46,193 nucleotides of DNA from Alphaproteobacteria bacterium (GTDB taxonomy: Bacteria; Pseudomonadota; Alphaproteobacteria; Puniceispirillales; UBA1172): the NCBI GenBank assembly GCA_021296375.1, contig JAGWAQ010000006.1, positions 1-46,193 on the forward strand, in the 5' to 3' direction. Within the stretch, counting starts at the first letter, position 1. Every line of letters starts with the position of its first letter. The translations under genes and the position numbers were made by a program. The notes below the pieces were generated by a model. The model was not told where the DNA came from, searched no databases, and saw only the letters and a program-made list of their open reading frames with translations. Below, in pieces: positions 33,088 through 42,037 of this stretch.

Positions 33088-35811
33088 TCAGTTGTTGTTG
33101 CGCAACGCCCGCAAGGCGTAAATCGCCTCAAGCGCCTGCATCGGCGTCATGGTATCGGGCAGCAATCCATCAAGATGGGCCAACAGCTCATCATGGGATG
33201 ATCCGGCGGGTGGCGCGGCCGCAACTTCAGCTGAAAACAGCGGCAGGTCATCAAGCCGGGATGAGGTTAAGGGGGAATTTTCCTCGCTCAGGCTGGTCAG
33301 CACATCTTCCGCCCGTTCAAGCACAGAGGCCGGCACACCGGCAAGCCGCGCGACATGAATCCCGTAGGAGCGGTCCGCCCCGCCTTTGGCCACTTCATGC
33401 AAAAACACGATCTCCCCCTGCCATTCCTTGACCTGCATGGCATGGGGGCTTAACGCATCAAGACTGCGCTCAAGCCCGTTGAGTTCATGGTAATGGGTGG
33501 CGAACAAGGCGCGGCATTGATTGACTTCATGCAAGTGTTCCACCACAGCCCAGGCAAGGGACAAGCCATCATAAGTCGCGGTGCCGCGGCCAATCTCATC
33601 CAGAATCACCAGCGCAGACGGCCCCGACCGGTTCAGGATAGCGGCGGTTTCCACCATCTCCACCATGAAGGTCGACCGCCCGGTGGCGAGGTCATCGGAT
33701 GCCCCGACACGGCAGAACAAGCGGTCAACAATGCCGATCTCCGCCCGTTCCGCCGGCACGTATAACCCGGCTTGCGCCATCAGCGCGATCAGGGCGTTCT
33801 GCCGCAGGAAGGTCGATTTACCTGCCATATTCGGGCCGGTCAACAGCCAGATGCGATCATCATCATGCAAATGGCAATGGTTGGAAATGAACGGCTGGGC
33901 GCCGTCTTTATCCAGCATCTGTTCAACCACCGGGTGGCGTCCTGACGCAATTTCAAATTCCCGCCCTTCTTTCAGGGTCGGGCGGCTGTACTGCCATTGT
34001 TCGGCGAGCCGCGCAGTGGCGGTGGCGACATCCAGTTTGGCGCCGACTTCCGCCAGCGCGATCAGGTCATTTGCGCGGGCTAGCACCGCGCCGCACAACT
34101 CGTCAAACAGGGTCAGCTCAAGCGCCAGCGCGCGATCCCCCGCGCCGGACATTTCGCGTTCCAGTTCCGCAAGTTCAGTGGTGGTGAACCGCACGGTCTG
34201 GGCGGTGGTCTGGCGATGGATGAACGGCTCGAGCGCCATCATGGTGTCGGCATGATTGGCGCGCACGTCGATATGATACCCAAGGACGTTATTGTGTTTG
34301 ATCTTGAGCGAGGCAATGCCGGTTTCTTCGATATATTTCTGCTGAAGCTGGGCGATCAGGCGGCGGCTTTCGTCGCGCATGGCTTTCACTTCATCAAGCG
34401 CCGGGTTGAACCCCTGACGGATAAACCCGCCATCACGAGCCAGCAGGGGCAATTCATCGGCAAGGGTCTGGTCAATCTGCCCCGCCAGGGAGAATGGCGC
34501 TGTTAATCGCGCCGACATTTCCGCCAGCATGTCCTGCGCCATCAATGACCCCGCCCGCGCGGAGATCGCCTCCGCCATCGCCATCCCTGCCTGCGCCCCG
34601 CGCGCCAGGGCCGCGACATCACGCGGGCCGCCATGGCCAAGGTTAAGACGTGACAATGATCGTTCGACATCAGGCATGGTGGTGAGGGCCTGGCGCACGG
34701 CCGCCGCCATCACCGGATCCGCCATCATCGCTGCGACCAGATCAAGCCGGGCATTGATGGCGTCAAGATCCGTCAAGGGCGCCGCAATCCGCCGGGCCAG
34801 AAGACGCCCGCCAGCGGCACTGGTCGTGCGATCGATCACCGACAGCAAACTGCCCTGGGTTTTGCCCGACAGGGTGCGGGTGATCTCAAGCGACCGCCGC
34901 GACGCCGGGTCAATTTCCATCACCGCCCCGCGCGTCATTTTCTGGATCGGCTTGAGCCGCAATGCCCGGCCTTTCTGGGTTTGGTCAAGATAGGTCACCA
35001 ACGCGCCGGCGGCGGAGGTCTCCGCCCGGCTGAGGGTGGCGATGCCATCAAGGGTGGTGACGCCATAAACATCACAAAGTTTTTTCTGCCCTTCGGCGCT
35101 GTCAAACACCCGCGCCGGACGCAGGCTGACGCAGCCCACTATGCCTTTCGGGTCAGCGCCTTCAAACCCGTGGCCAGCATCGGGGCGGTCACTGGCGATC
35201 AATTCCGCCCCGTTAAGCCGCGCCAGGGTTTCCTCAACCCGCGCCGCCTCGACCGTTTCGACCCACAGATCACCGGTTGATAAATCGACCCAGGACAAGG
35301 CCATTTCGCCAGCCGACTGGCCAAGGGCGATCAGGTAATTGTTTTCCCGCGGCGGCAGAAATTCATCCTCCACCAATGTCCCCGGGGTGACGATGCGGAT
35401 AACATCACGTTTAAGGGGGCCTTTGTGGCCGCGTTTTTTCGCCTCTTCGGGGCTTTCGGATTGTTCACATATCGCGACGCGAAAGCCTTTGCGGATGAGC
35501 CGCGAGAGGTAACTTTCCGCGGCATGAACCGGCACCCCGCACATCGGGACATCATGCTCCTCCACCTTGCCGCGCCTGGTGAGGGTGATGTCAAGGGCCG
35601 CGGCGGCATCCACCGCGTCCTGAAAAAACATCTCGTAAAAATCACCCATGCGATAAAACAACAAGCAATCGGCATGAGCGGATTTCACCGCCAGGAATTG
35701 CGCCAGCATCGGCGTCACCCCCTTGGCGGAAGGGTCGGGGAAATCCGTCACTATGGAAGCGTGTTGATCAGAGGGCATCGCAAAACAGCTGGTCTTTTGG
35801 GTGTTTTTCAT
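33088..35811 (-). CDS. mutS: DNA mismatch repair protein MutS
   Basis: Recognises mismatches and small loops; 907 residues. The mismatch-reading Phe-x-Glu motif is F58-Y59-E60 in RMGDFYEMF. The C-terminal ABC-type ATPase has Walker A GPNMAGKST, Walker B VILDEIGRGTATYDG and the ATHYHELNGLE segment. Clamp and lever domains fill the middle. The start ATG at 35811 has no strong ribosome binding site; Met12 (35778) is an alternative. It is divergent from maeB. Confidence 0.97.
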   Translation of the reverse strand: MKNTQKTSCFAMPSDQHASIVTDFPDPSAKGVTPMLAQFLAVKSAHADCLLFYRMGDFYEMFFQDAVDAAAALDITLTRRGKVEEHDVPMCGVPVHAAESYLSRLIRKGFRVAICEQSESPEEAKKRGHKGPLKRDVIRIVTPGTLVEDEFLPPRENNYLIALGQSAGEMALSWVDLSTGDLWVETVEAARVEETLARLNGAELIASDRPDAGHGFEGADPKGIVGCVSLRPARVFDSAEGQKKLCDVYGVTTLDGIATLSRAETSAAGALVTYLDQTQKGRALRLKPIQKMTRGAVMEIDPASRRSLEITRTLSGKTQGSLLSVIDRTTSAAGGRLLARRIAAPLTDLDAINARLDLVAAMMADPVMAAAVRQALTTMPDVERSLSRLNLGHGGPRDVAALARGAQAGMAMAEAISARAGSLMAQDMLAEMSARLTAPFSLAGQIDQTLADELPLLARDGGFIRQGFNPALDEVKAMRDESRRLIAQLQQKYIEETGIASLKIKHNNVLGYHIDVRANHADTMMALEPFIHRQTTAQTVRFTTTELAELEREMSGAGDRALALELTLFDELCGAVLARANDLIALAEVGAKLDVATATARLAEQWQYSRPTLKEGREFEIASGRHPVVEQMLDKDGAQPFISNHCHLHDDDRIWLLTGPNMAGKSTFLRQNALIALMAQAGLYVPAERAEIGIVDRLFCRVGASDDLATGRSTFMVEMVETAAILNRSGPSALVILDEIGRGTATYDGLSLAWAVVEHLHEVNQCRALFATHYHELNGLERSLDALSPHAMQVKEWQGEIVFLHEVAKGGADRSYGIHVARLAGVPASVLERAEDVLTSLSEENSPLTSSRLDDLPLFSAEVAAAPPAGSSHDELLAHLDGLLPDTMTPMQALEAIYALRALRNNN

Positions 35812-35833
35812 CAGGGTTAGGCGGTCAGCAATC

Positions 35834-35885
35834 TTGTTTTTGTGACCTGTTCAGCATTATAATAATAAATACTTTCTGATGATAA
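35834..35885. promoter_or_regulatory. Candidate bidirectional promoter, mutS/maeB
   Basis: The palindrome ATTATAAT (35856-35863) supplies a perfect TATAAT on both strands. On the plus strand TTGTTT (35834-35839) lies 18 bases upstream of TATAAT (35858-35863), towards maeB. On the minus strand TTATCA (35885-35880, 4/6) lies 18 bases upstream of TATAAT (35861-35856), towards mutS. The -10 elements are strong and the -35 elements weak. Confidence 0.5.
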
Positions 35886-35926
35886 CAAATAGTTACTCTC
35901 CCCCACGTTTTCGGACAGGATTGATA

Positions 35927-38194
35927 ATGCCCAAGACTAAAAATACGCTCGACGCGGAAGCCCTGGCGTTCCACAAACAAGGACGTCCCGGCAAACTTGA
36001 GGTTACCCCGACCAAGCCGTTGACCAGTCAACATGACCTGTCGCTCGCGTATTCCCCGGGGGTGGCCGCGCCGTGCCTTGAGATCGCCGAAGACCCCGAC
36101 AAAGCCTATGACTACACCGCCAAGAGCAACACCGTGGCGGTGATTTCAAACGGCACCGCGGTGCTGGGGCTGGGGGATATTGGCGCGCTGGCGTCCAAGC
36201 CTGTGATGGAAGGCAAAGCAGTGCTGTTCAAAAAATTTGCTGATATTGACGGCATTGATCTTGAGGTCGACACCAATGACGTCGACCGGTTTGTTGATGC
36301 CGTGTCCTTGCTGGGGGCAAGTTTCGGTGGCATTAACCTGGAAGACATCAAATCGCCGGAATGTTTCATCATCGAGCAACGCCTGCGCGAGCTGATGGAC
36401 ATCCCGGTTTTCCATGATGACCAGCATGGCACCGCCATCATCGCCGCCGCCGGGCTGATCAACGCTGTTGAATTGACCGGCCGTTCCATGAAAGAGCTTA
36501 AGATTGTCAGCAATGGGGCCGGGGCCGCCTCGATCGCCTGTGTTGAGCTGATCAAAGCCCTTGGCGTGCCGCACCAGAACATCATCATGGTGGATCGCGA
36601 AGGGGTGATTTATCAAGGTCGTGAAAGCGGCATGAACCAGTGGAAATCTGCCCATGCCGTGGTCACCAAAGCCCGCAGTCTTGAAGATGCCCTGAAAGGG
36701 GCCGATGTCTTCCTTGGCCTTTCTGTTGCCGGTGTCGTGACAAAGGAGATGGTCCGTTCCATGGCCGACAAGCCGATCATCTTTGCCATGGCGAACCCCG
36801 TGCCGGAGATCATGCCCGATGAAGCCAAGGCCGCCAGCCCTGACGCCATCATCGCCACGGGGCGGTCCGATTTCCCCAACCAGGTCAATAACGTGCTGGG
36901 CTTCCCTTATATTTTCCGTGGCGCGCTTGACGTGCGGGCATCTTCCATCACCGAAGGGATGAAGCTTGCCGCCGCCCATGCCATCGCCAACCTGGCGCGG
37001 GAAGATGTGCCCGATGAAGTCAACGCCGCCTATGAAGGCAAAGTGCTGCATTATGGCAATGATTACATTATCCCGGCGCCGTTTGACCCCCGCCTGATCG
37101 TTGAGGTTTCAGCGGCCGTGGCGCAAGCGGCAATGGATGATGGCGTCGCCCGCAAACCGATTGCGGATATGGAAAGCTACCGCCGGTCACTGACCGCCCG
37201 GCTTGACCCCACCGCCTCCACCTTGCAGAAAATCTTTGACCGCATTCAGGGCAAGAAACGCCGGGTGGTGTTTGCGGAAGGCGAAGAAGAACGCGTTATT
37301 CGCGCCGCCGTCGCTTTCCGTGCCGCCGGTTATGGTGAGCCGATCATGGTGGCGCGTGAACATCGCCTGCAAGAGGCCATCGAGCGCATTGGCCTTGAGG
37401 GCGCCGATGACCTGATCTGTGTTAACGCCAAGATTTCCGACCAGAACGAGGCTTATATCGACCGGTTGTTTGACAAGCTCCAGCGCAAGGGCGCGTTGCG
37501 GCGGGATTGCCAGCGGATGGTCAATCAGGACCGCAACATCTTTGCCGCCGCGATGGTCGAGGCCGGTGATGCCGACGCCATGGTGACAGGGACAACGCGA
37601 TCCTTCAAATCAAGCTTTGATCACATCACCCGTGTCATTGGCCCGAAAGAAAACACCCCTTTCATGGCCTCAAGCCTGGTGATTTCCCGCGGGACCACGG
37701 TGTTCATTGGCGACACCTCGATCCATGAACGCCCCAACGCGACCTTGCTGGCGGATATCGCCGAAGGGCTGGCCAAACAAGCCCGCGCCTTTGGCCATAC
37801 CCCGCGTGTCGCCATCTGCGCCTTTTCCAACTTTGGCAATCCCTGGATGAAAACCGCTGAAGCCGCCCATGGCGCGGTGGAGGTGCTGGACCAGCGTGAG
37901 GTGGATTTTGAATATGACGGGGAAATGTCGGCTGAAGTCGCGCTCGATTATGAGCTGATGAAAAGCAATTACCCGTTCTGCCGCTTGTCTGGCCCTGCCA
38001 ATGTGCTGGTGATGCCGGGCCTTCATTCCGCCAATATCGCGTTCAAACTTCTGAAAAAACTGGGCGGCGGTTCGACCATCGGGCCGGTTGTTTTAGGCGC
38101 CAGCCAGCCGTTCCAGATTGTCCAGATGGGGGCCAGCGTCAATGATATCATTCAGGCGGCGGCGATCTCCACCTTTGAAAGCCTGCAGAAGTAA
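35927..38194 (+). CDS. maeB: NADP-dependent malic enzyme with phosphotransacetylase-like C-terminus
   Basis: Decarboxylates malate to pyruvate, supplying NADPH. 755 residues (E. coli MaeB 759) from ATG 35927, which has AGGA seven bases upstream; a longer in-frame start at 35879 adds 16 unrelated residues. The malic-enzyme N-terminal domain includes LAYSPGVAAPCLEI and PVFHDDQHGTAII. The NAD(P)-binding domain follows (about 165-410). The C-terminal phosphate acetyl/butyryltransferase-like domain (about 430-755) is thought to regulate rather than catalyse. Convergent with the adenosine-kinase-like gene with a 10-base gap and no terminator visible. Confidence 0.96.
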   Translation: MPKTKNTLDAEALAFHKQGRPGKLEVTPTKPLTSQHDLSLAYSPGVAAPCLEIAEDPDKAYDYTAKSNTVAVISNGTAVLGLGDIGALASKPVMEGKAVLFKKFADIDGIDLEVDTNDVDRFVDAVSLLGASFGGINLEDIKSPECFIIEQRLRELMDIPVFHDDQHGTAIIAAAGLINAVELTGRSMKELKIVSNGAGAASIACVELIKALGVPHQNIIMVDREGVIYQGRESGMNQWKSAHAVVTKARSLEDALKGADVFLGLSVAGVVTKEMVRSMADKPIIFAMANPVPEIMPDEAKAASPDAIIATGRSDFPNQVNNVLGFPYIFRGALDVRASSITEGMKLAAAHAIANLAREDVPDEVNAAYEGKVLHYGNDYIIPAPFDPRLIVEVSAAVAQAAMDDGVARKPIADMESYRRSLTARLDPTASTLQKIFDRIQGKKRRVVFAEGEEERVIRAAVAFRAAGYGEPIMVAREHRLQEAIERIGLEGADDLICVNAKISDQNEAYIDRLFDKLQRKGALRRDCQRMVNQDRNIFAAAMVEAGDADAMVTGTTRSFKSSFDHITRVIGPKENTPFMASSLVISRGTTVFIGDTSIHERPNATLLADIAEGLAKQARAFGHTPRVAICAFSNFGNPWMKTAEAAHGAVEVLDQREVDFEYDGEMSAEVALDYELMKSNYPFCRLSGPANVLVMPGLHSANIAFKLLKKLGGGSTIGPVVLGASQPFQIVQMGASVNDIIQAAAISTFESLQK

Positions 38195-38204
38195 CCGCCG
38201 CGGC

Positions 38205-39179
38205 CTAGCCAAGCTTTGCCGATAAATCATCCTGCGGCCTGGCGCCGATATGGGAGATGATTTCCGTCGCCGCAATGGTGGCGATTTCGGCTGATCGTTC
38301 AAGACTGTCCTGACGCTGACGGCCAAACAAATACCCCGCCGCGTAAAGATCCCCGGCGCCGGTGGTGTCCACCACCTTGATGGTTTGATCCGCGTCAACC
38401 CGCACCTTGTCATGGGCCGTCACCGCAATCGAGCCTTTGGCGCCAAGGGTAATGGCGGCTTCCCCCGCCAGTTCCGGCAGGCGGGCAAGGCGGGTGTCGA
38501 GGCTGTCGGCATCAGGGAACAGGCTGTGCAACTCATCTTCATTGCCGAGGATCAAATCCGTGTGATCCGCCAGAAATTTCGTCAAGGCGTCGTAATGACG
38601 ATCAACACACCAGGCGTCGGACAGGGATACCGACACGTTGGTGTTGTTGGCACGGGCGATATCCGCCGCCCGCTGATAGCAGGCGGGGCCTTCCGGCGCG
38701 TCAAACAAATAGCCTTCCAGGTAAACCCAATCGGCACCCGCGATCAGCTCTTCGTTCATGTCATCAGGGGTAAGGGTAAGGCATGCGCCAAGATAGGTGT
38801 TCATGGTGCGCTGGGTGTCCGGCGTCACCAGAATAATTGAACACGCGGTCTGGTTGTCTTCGGCATAGGCCGGCGGGAAGTCAACGCCAGCGGCGGAAAT
38901 GTCATGGCGGAAAATTCTCCCCATGACGTCTTCTGAAATCTTGCCGATAAAACCGGAATCGCCGCCAAGATTGGCGATCCCCACCGCGGTATTCGCCGCC
39001 GAGCCGCCCGACACTTCCATGGCCGGGCCAATGGCATCGTAAAGGCTCTTGGCGCGATCACCATCGATCAGGTTCATGGCGCTTTTTTCCATGCCCTGAT
39101 CCTGAATAAACGCATCATCAGCTTTGGCAATAATATCGACAATGGCATTGCCCACGGTAACAACAGATGGTGACGGCAT
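38205..39179 (-). CDS. PfkB-family sugar/adenosine kinase
   Basis: Ribokinase-fold kinase of 324 residues, most like the alphaproteobacterial adenosine kinases that salvage adenosine to AMP. The N-terminal VVTVGNAIVDIIA and SGGSAANTAVGIANLGG motifs bind the sugar substrate. The PfkB signature 2, DTTGAGDLYAAGYL, has the catalytic base Asp277. Fructokinase or ribokinase activity cannot be excluded from sequence alone. It stands alone between two convergently or divergently arranged neighbours. Confidence 0.88.
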   Translation of the reverse strand: MPSPSVVTVGNAIVDIIAKADDAFIQDQGMEKSAMNLIDGDRAKSLYDAIGPAMEVSGGSAANTAVGIANLGGDSGFIGKISEDVMGRIFRHDISAAGVDFPPAYAEDNQTACSIILVTPDTQRTMNTYLGACLTLTPDDMNEELIAGADWVYLEGYLFDAPEGPACYQRAADIARANNTNVSVSLSDAWCVDRHYDALTKFLADHTDLILGNEDELHSLFPDADSLDTRLARLPELAGEAAITLGAKGSIAVTAHDKVRVDADQTIKVVDTTGAGDLYAAGYLFGRQRQDSLERSAEIATIAATEIISHIGARPQDDLSAKLG

Positions 39180-39291
39180 AAAACTTCCTTAAGCGGGGTC
39201 ATGGATAACTTCCTAGACATAGCGCATTGGGATTGAAAATTGAAGTTCGAAAGGATAAGACTGATCAACTGATTTAAAGGATTGATTGATT

Positions 39292-39834
39292 ATGTTGCTC
39301 GCTCGCCGTTTTGCCGTTTTGGTTTCCGCTGTTGTTCTTGCCGCCTGTGTTCAGGACATTCCCCCGAAAGTAAGTGAAACCGCAACGGTCATTAAAGACG
39401 TCACGGTTGAAGGCGCCACCAAAGTCAAGGACGCGACGATTGACGGCGCGACAACGGTCGGTGAAGGCGCCGCCGCCGTCAAGGACGGCACGGTGGAACG
39501 TGTTTCCGAGGTGGTCGAGAGCATTGTTGAAAAAGCCGAAACCCTGCTTACGGATGATGAGCCGGAAGCCCCCGCCGAACTTGACCCTTCGGAACTCTAT
39601 GGCCTGAGTAAAAATGGCCTGATCGCCCGTCTTGGCGCGGCGGATTATGAACGTGTTGATGGCGACACGGAAATTCTGCAATACCGCATGGACAGTTGTG
39701 TTGTTGATTTTGTGCTGTCGATGGAAAATGGCGCTTTGAAAATGACGTCATGGCATGGCCGTCACCGCACCCAGGGTGAGGATTTTGATGAACTCGCCTG
39801 CCGCGTTAACCTTGCGGCGCGTGATCAGGCTTAA
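39292..39834 (+). CDS. Lipoprotein with LEA-like 11-residue repeats and C-terminal BamE/SmpA-like segment
   Basis: The signal peptide MLLARRFAVLVSAVVLAAC ends in a lipobox (LAAC, Cys19), so the protein should be lipidated and probably sits in the outer or inner membrane facing the periplasm. After the cysteine comes a run of 11-residue units: VIKDVTVEGAT, KVKDATIDGAT, a 7-residue interruption, AVKDGTVERVS, EVVESIVEKAE. These resemble LEA/apolipoprotein-type amphipathic repeats. The last 80 residues (GLIARLGAADYERVDGDTEI, then LQYRMDSCVVDFVL) resemble the LGxPd-WQYr-C-FL pattern of small alphaproteobacterial lipoproteins. ATG 39292 is chosen; TTG 39286 has better spacing to AAAGG. No function known. 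The stop shares TTAA with that of nth. Confidence 0.8.
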   Translation: MLLARRFAVLVSAVVLAACVQDIPPKVSETATVIKDVTVEGATKVKDATIDGATTVGEGAAAVKDGTVERVSEVVESIVEKAETLLTDDEPEAPAELDPSELYGLSKNGLIARLGAADYERVDGDTEILQYRMDSCVVDFVLSMENGALKMTSWHGRHRTQGEDFDELACRVNLAARDQA

Positions 39835-40499
39835 GCTTCGGTTTTTTCCCGAAAATTGCAATGGGATGAAATCGGGCAAATGCCGCAACGTGGTTTGCGC
39901 GCAAGGCAGGTGTACCGTCCATGCAGGATCAGCCAGTGATGGGCCTGTTTCTTGAACGCGTCAGGCACCCGCATTTCCAGCAATTGCTCGACCTTAAGCG
40001 GGGTTGACCCCACCGCCATCCCCGTGCGGTTGCCGACACGGAAGATATGAGTATCGACCGCAATGGTGGGGATGCCAAAGGCTTCGTTCAGCACGACATT
40101 GGCGGTTTTGCGGCCCACCCCGGGCAGTTTTTCCAGCGCGTCGCGATCCCGCGGCACTTCTGAGCCGTGATCACGGATCAATTGTTCCGCCATGGCGATG
40201 ACGTTTTTGGCCTTGGTGTTAAACAGCCCGATGGTCTTGATATGATCTTTCAGCTGATCGACCCCCAGCGCAAGCACCCCTTCCGGCGTCTGGACTTTTT
40301 CAAACAAGGCTTTGGTGGCGTTATTGACGCTGACATCCGTCGCCTGCGCGGATAAAGCCACCGCCACCAGCAAGGTGTAAGGGTTGACGAAATTCAGCTC
40401 TGTTTTTGGTTCCGGCATGATGCCCGACAGAATGTCAAACACCGCGTTGATGTCATGCTGTTTCAGTTTAGGGGATTTCTTTTCAGCTTTTGCGGCCAT
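39831..40499 (-). CDS. nth: Endonuclease III
   Basis: DNA glycosylase/AP lyase for oxidised pyrimidines in base excision repair; 222 residues. The helix-hairpin-helix LPGVGRKTANVVL carries catalytic Lys131, and the catalytic aspartate is Asp149 in AVDTHIFRV. The 4Fe-4S motif C-x6-C-x2-C-x5-C is Cys198, Cys205, Cys208 and Cys214. Its TAA overlaps the TAA of the convergent lipoprotein gene. Confidence 0.97.
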   Translation of the reverse strand: MAAKAEKKSPKLKQHDINAVFDILSGIMPEPKTELNFVNPYTLLVAVALSAQATDVSVNNATKALFEKVQTPEGVLALGVDQLKDHIKTIGLFNTKAKNVIAMAEQLIRDHGSEVPRDRDALEKLPGVGRKTANVVLNEAFGIPTIAVDTHIFRVGNRTGMAVGSTPLKVEQLLEMRVPDAFKKQAHHWLILHGRYTCLARKPRCGICPISSHCNFREKTEA

Positions 40500-40608
40500 A
40501 TCGGTAATATCTCTTCACGGGGGCCTTTAACGGGAGTCCTTTGCGTCAAACTGACCCATCTTTACGCTTGTGGTTGACGACAGGGGGGTGCCGCAACATC
40601 TTATCATC

Positions 40609-41112
40609 ATGACGACAGCTGAACCAGATCACAATTCCCGCGAAACCCCGCGCCTGACCTTATGGCCGCACCGCAGTTTAAGCCCCCGCGCCTTCAAGAT
40701 CATGATGATGGTGTTGGGGGGGATGATGCTGTCCATGGGGCTGGTGTTCTTCCTGATCGGCGCCTGGCCCGTGATCGGCTTCATGGGGCTGGAAATCGCC
40801 GTCTTGTGGATGGCGTTCAAGCTCAATTACAAAGCCGCGAAACGGCGCGAGAACCTTTCCGCCACATCGACAACCTTTCGCATTGAACGGGTGTCGCCAG
40901 AAGGGCAAACCGAGGTTGATGAGCTGCCCTCACCCTGGCTGAAGGCGCGGCTTGAGCCCAACACCCCTCCTGAAGATAACCTCAGGGTCCAGCAGAAACT
41001 GATCGTCTCAAGCCACGGCAAGCAAGCGGAGGTCGGGTCGTTCCTCCACGCATCGGAAAAACAGGACCTGCTGCCGGAAATTGAAGATATGCTGAAACGG
41101 GTTCAGCGGTAA
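40609..41112 (+). CDS. DUF2244 family membrane protein
   Basis: 167 residues from ATG 40609 (MTTAEPDH); a GTG at 40570 would add 13 residues but neither start has a visible ribosome binding site. Two adjacent hydrophobic helices (about 35-80, IMMMVLGGMMLSMGLVFFLI and IGFMGLEIAVLWMAF) follow the RLTLWPHRSLSPRAFKI motif typical of DUF2244. The C-terminal half is soluble and ends ASEKQDLLPEIEDMLKRV, also typical. Function unknown; homologues often sit near nth or respiratory genes. Divergent from nth and convergent with dapB. Confidence 0.85.
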   Translation: MTTAEPDHNSRETPRLTLWPHRSLSPRAFKIMMMVLGGMMLSMGLVFFLIGAWPVIGFMGLEIAVLWMAFKLNYKAAKRRENLSATSTTFRIERVSPEGQTEVDELPSPWLKARLEPNTPPEDNLRVQQKLIVSSHGKQAEVGSFLHASEKQDLLPEIEDMLKRVQR

Positions 41113-41122
41113 CGAAATAGAT

Positions 41123-41938
41123 TCAGGACAAGACGTCTTTCATGTCATAAAGGCCGGGCTTGGCCTTCGCCGCCCAGACGCCCGCCCGCACCGCGCCGCG
41201 GGCAAACACCATGCGGTCCATGGCGCGATGGGTGATCTCCACCCGTTCCGCCTGACCATAAAAAATCACGCTGTGTTCCCCCACCACATCACCGCCGCGC
41301 ATCACGGCAAAGCCAATGGCGCCGTCTTCGCGTTCACCGGTGATGCCGTCACGGCCGGAATCCATCACGTCCTTGAGCTTGACGCCGCGGCCACGCGCCG
41401 CCGCTTCCCCCAGCGCAAGGGCTGTCCCTGACGGCGCATCCACCTTGTGCTTGTGATGGGCTTCGACAATTTCGATATCCCAATCTTCGCCGAGGGCTTT
41501 GACGGCATCTTCCACCAGTTGCCCCAGCATTGTCACCCCGACGGAAGTATTGGCGCACCAGACGACGGCTGTCTTTTCGGCCGCTTTCTTCAAGGTCGCG
41601 ATATGATCATCGGTCAAGCCCGTGGTGCCAACGACGATCGCCACCCCGCGTTCCGCCGCCATCATGGCATGAGCGGCACTGCTGTCTGGCGTCGTGAAAT
41701 CAACAATCACCTCGGCGTCACGGGCAAACAGGTCATCGGCCTTGTCACTGATCACCACGCCTGACGCGCCATGCCCTGACATCGCGCCGATATCTGCCCC
41801 GATCGCCTCAATCCCCGGACGATCCGTGGCGGCGGTGATCACCACCCCGTCTTTTTCGGCAACCGCTTTGGTGATCATGCGTCCCATGCGGCCGGACGCG
41901 CCCGGAAGCGCAAAACGGATATCAGATTGTTCAGACAT
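41123..41938 (-). CDS. dapB: 4-hydroxy-tetrahydrodipicolinate reductase DapB
   Basis: NAD(P)H-dependent reductase of the diaminopimelate/lysine pathway; 271 residues. The Rossmann motif is PGASGRMGR (12-20). The catalytic-substrate loop EAHHKHKVDAPSGTA carries the conserved histidines, lysine and PSGTA. VDFTTPDSS and VGTTGL are further signatures. It follows dnaJ by 99 bases and is probably cotranscribed with dnaK-dnaJ, an arrangement I recall from other alphaproteobacteria. Confidence 0.97.
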   Translation of the reverse strand: MSEQSDIRFALPGASGRMGRMITKAVAEKDGVVITAATDRPGIEAIGADIGAMSGHGASGVVISDKADDLFARDAEVIVDFTTPDSSAAHAMMAAERGVAIVVGTTGLTDDHIATLKKAAEKTAVVWCANTSVGVTMLGQLVEDAVKALGEDWDIEIVEAHHKHKVDAPSGTALALGEAAARGRGVKLKDVMDSGRDGITGEREDGAIGFAVMRGGDVVGEHSVIFYGQAERVEITHRAMDRMVFARGAVRAGVWAAKAKPGLYDMKDVLS

Positions 41939-42037
41939 TACGGCCTCGTTGTGCAGACAGAAAAACGGTTTCGATCAAGCATAAGGAAATGCTTTCACGA
42001 TGCAAGATCCGAAAACAAATGGTTACGGGGGGGGCGG

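Noticed and set aside
36146..37051. 301-codon minus-strand frame inside maeB
   Set aside because: Antisense shadow of a well-recognised enzyme gene, with no independent support.
41977..41994. AAGCAT / ATGCTT hairpin between dapB and dnaJ as terminator
   Set aside because: Stem of only six AT-rich pairs and the nearest T run on the minus strand is about ten bases away; read-through from dnaJ to dapB seems as likely.
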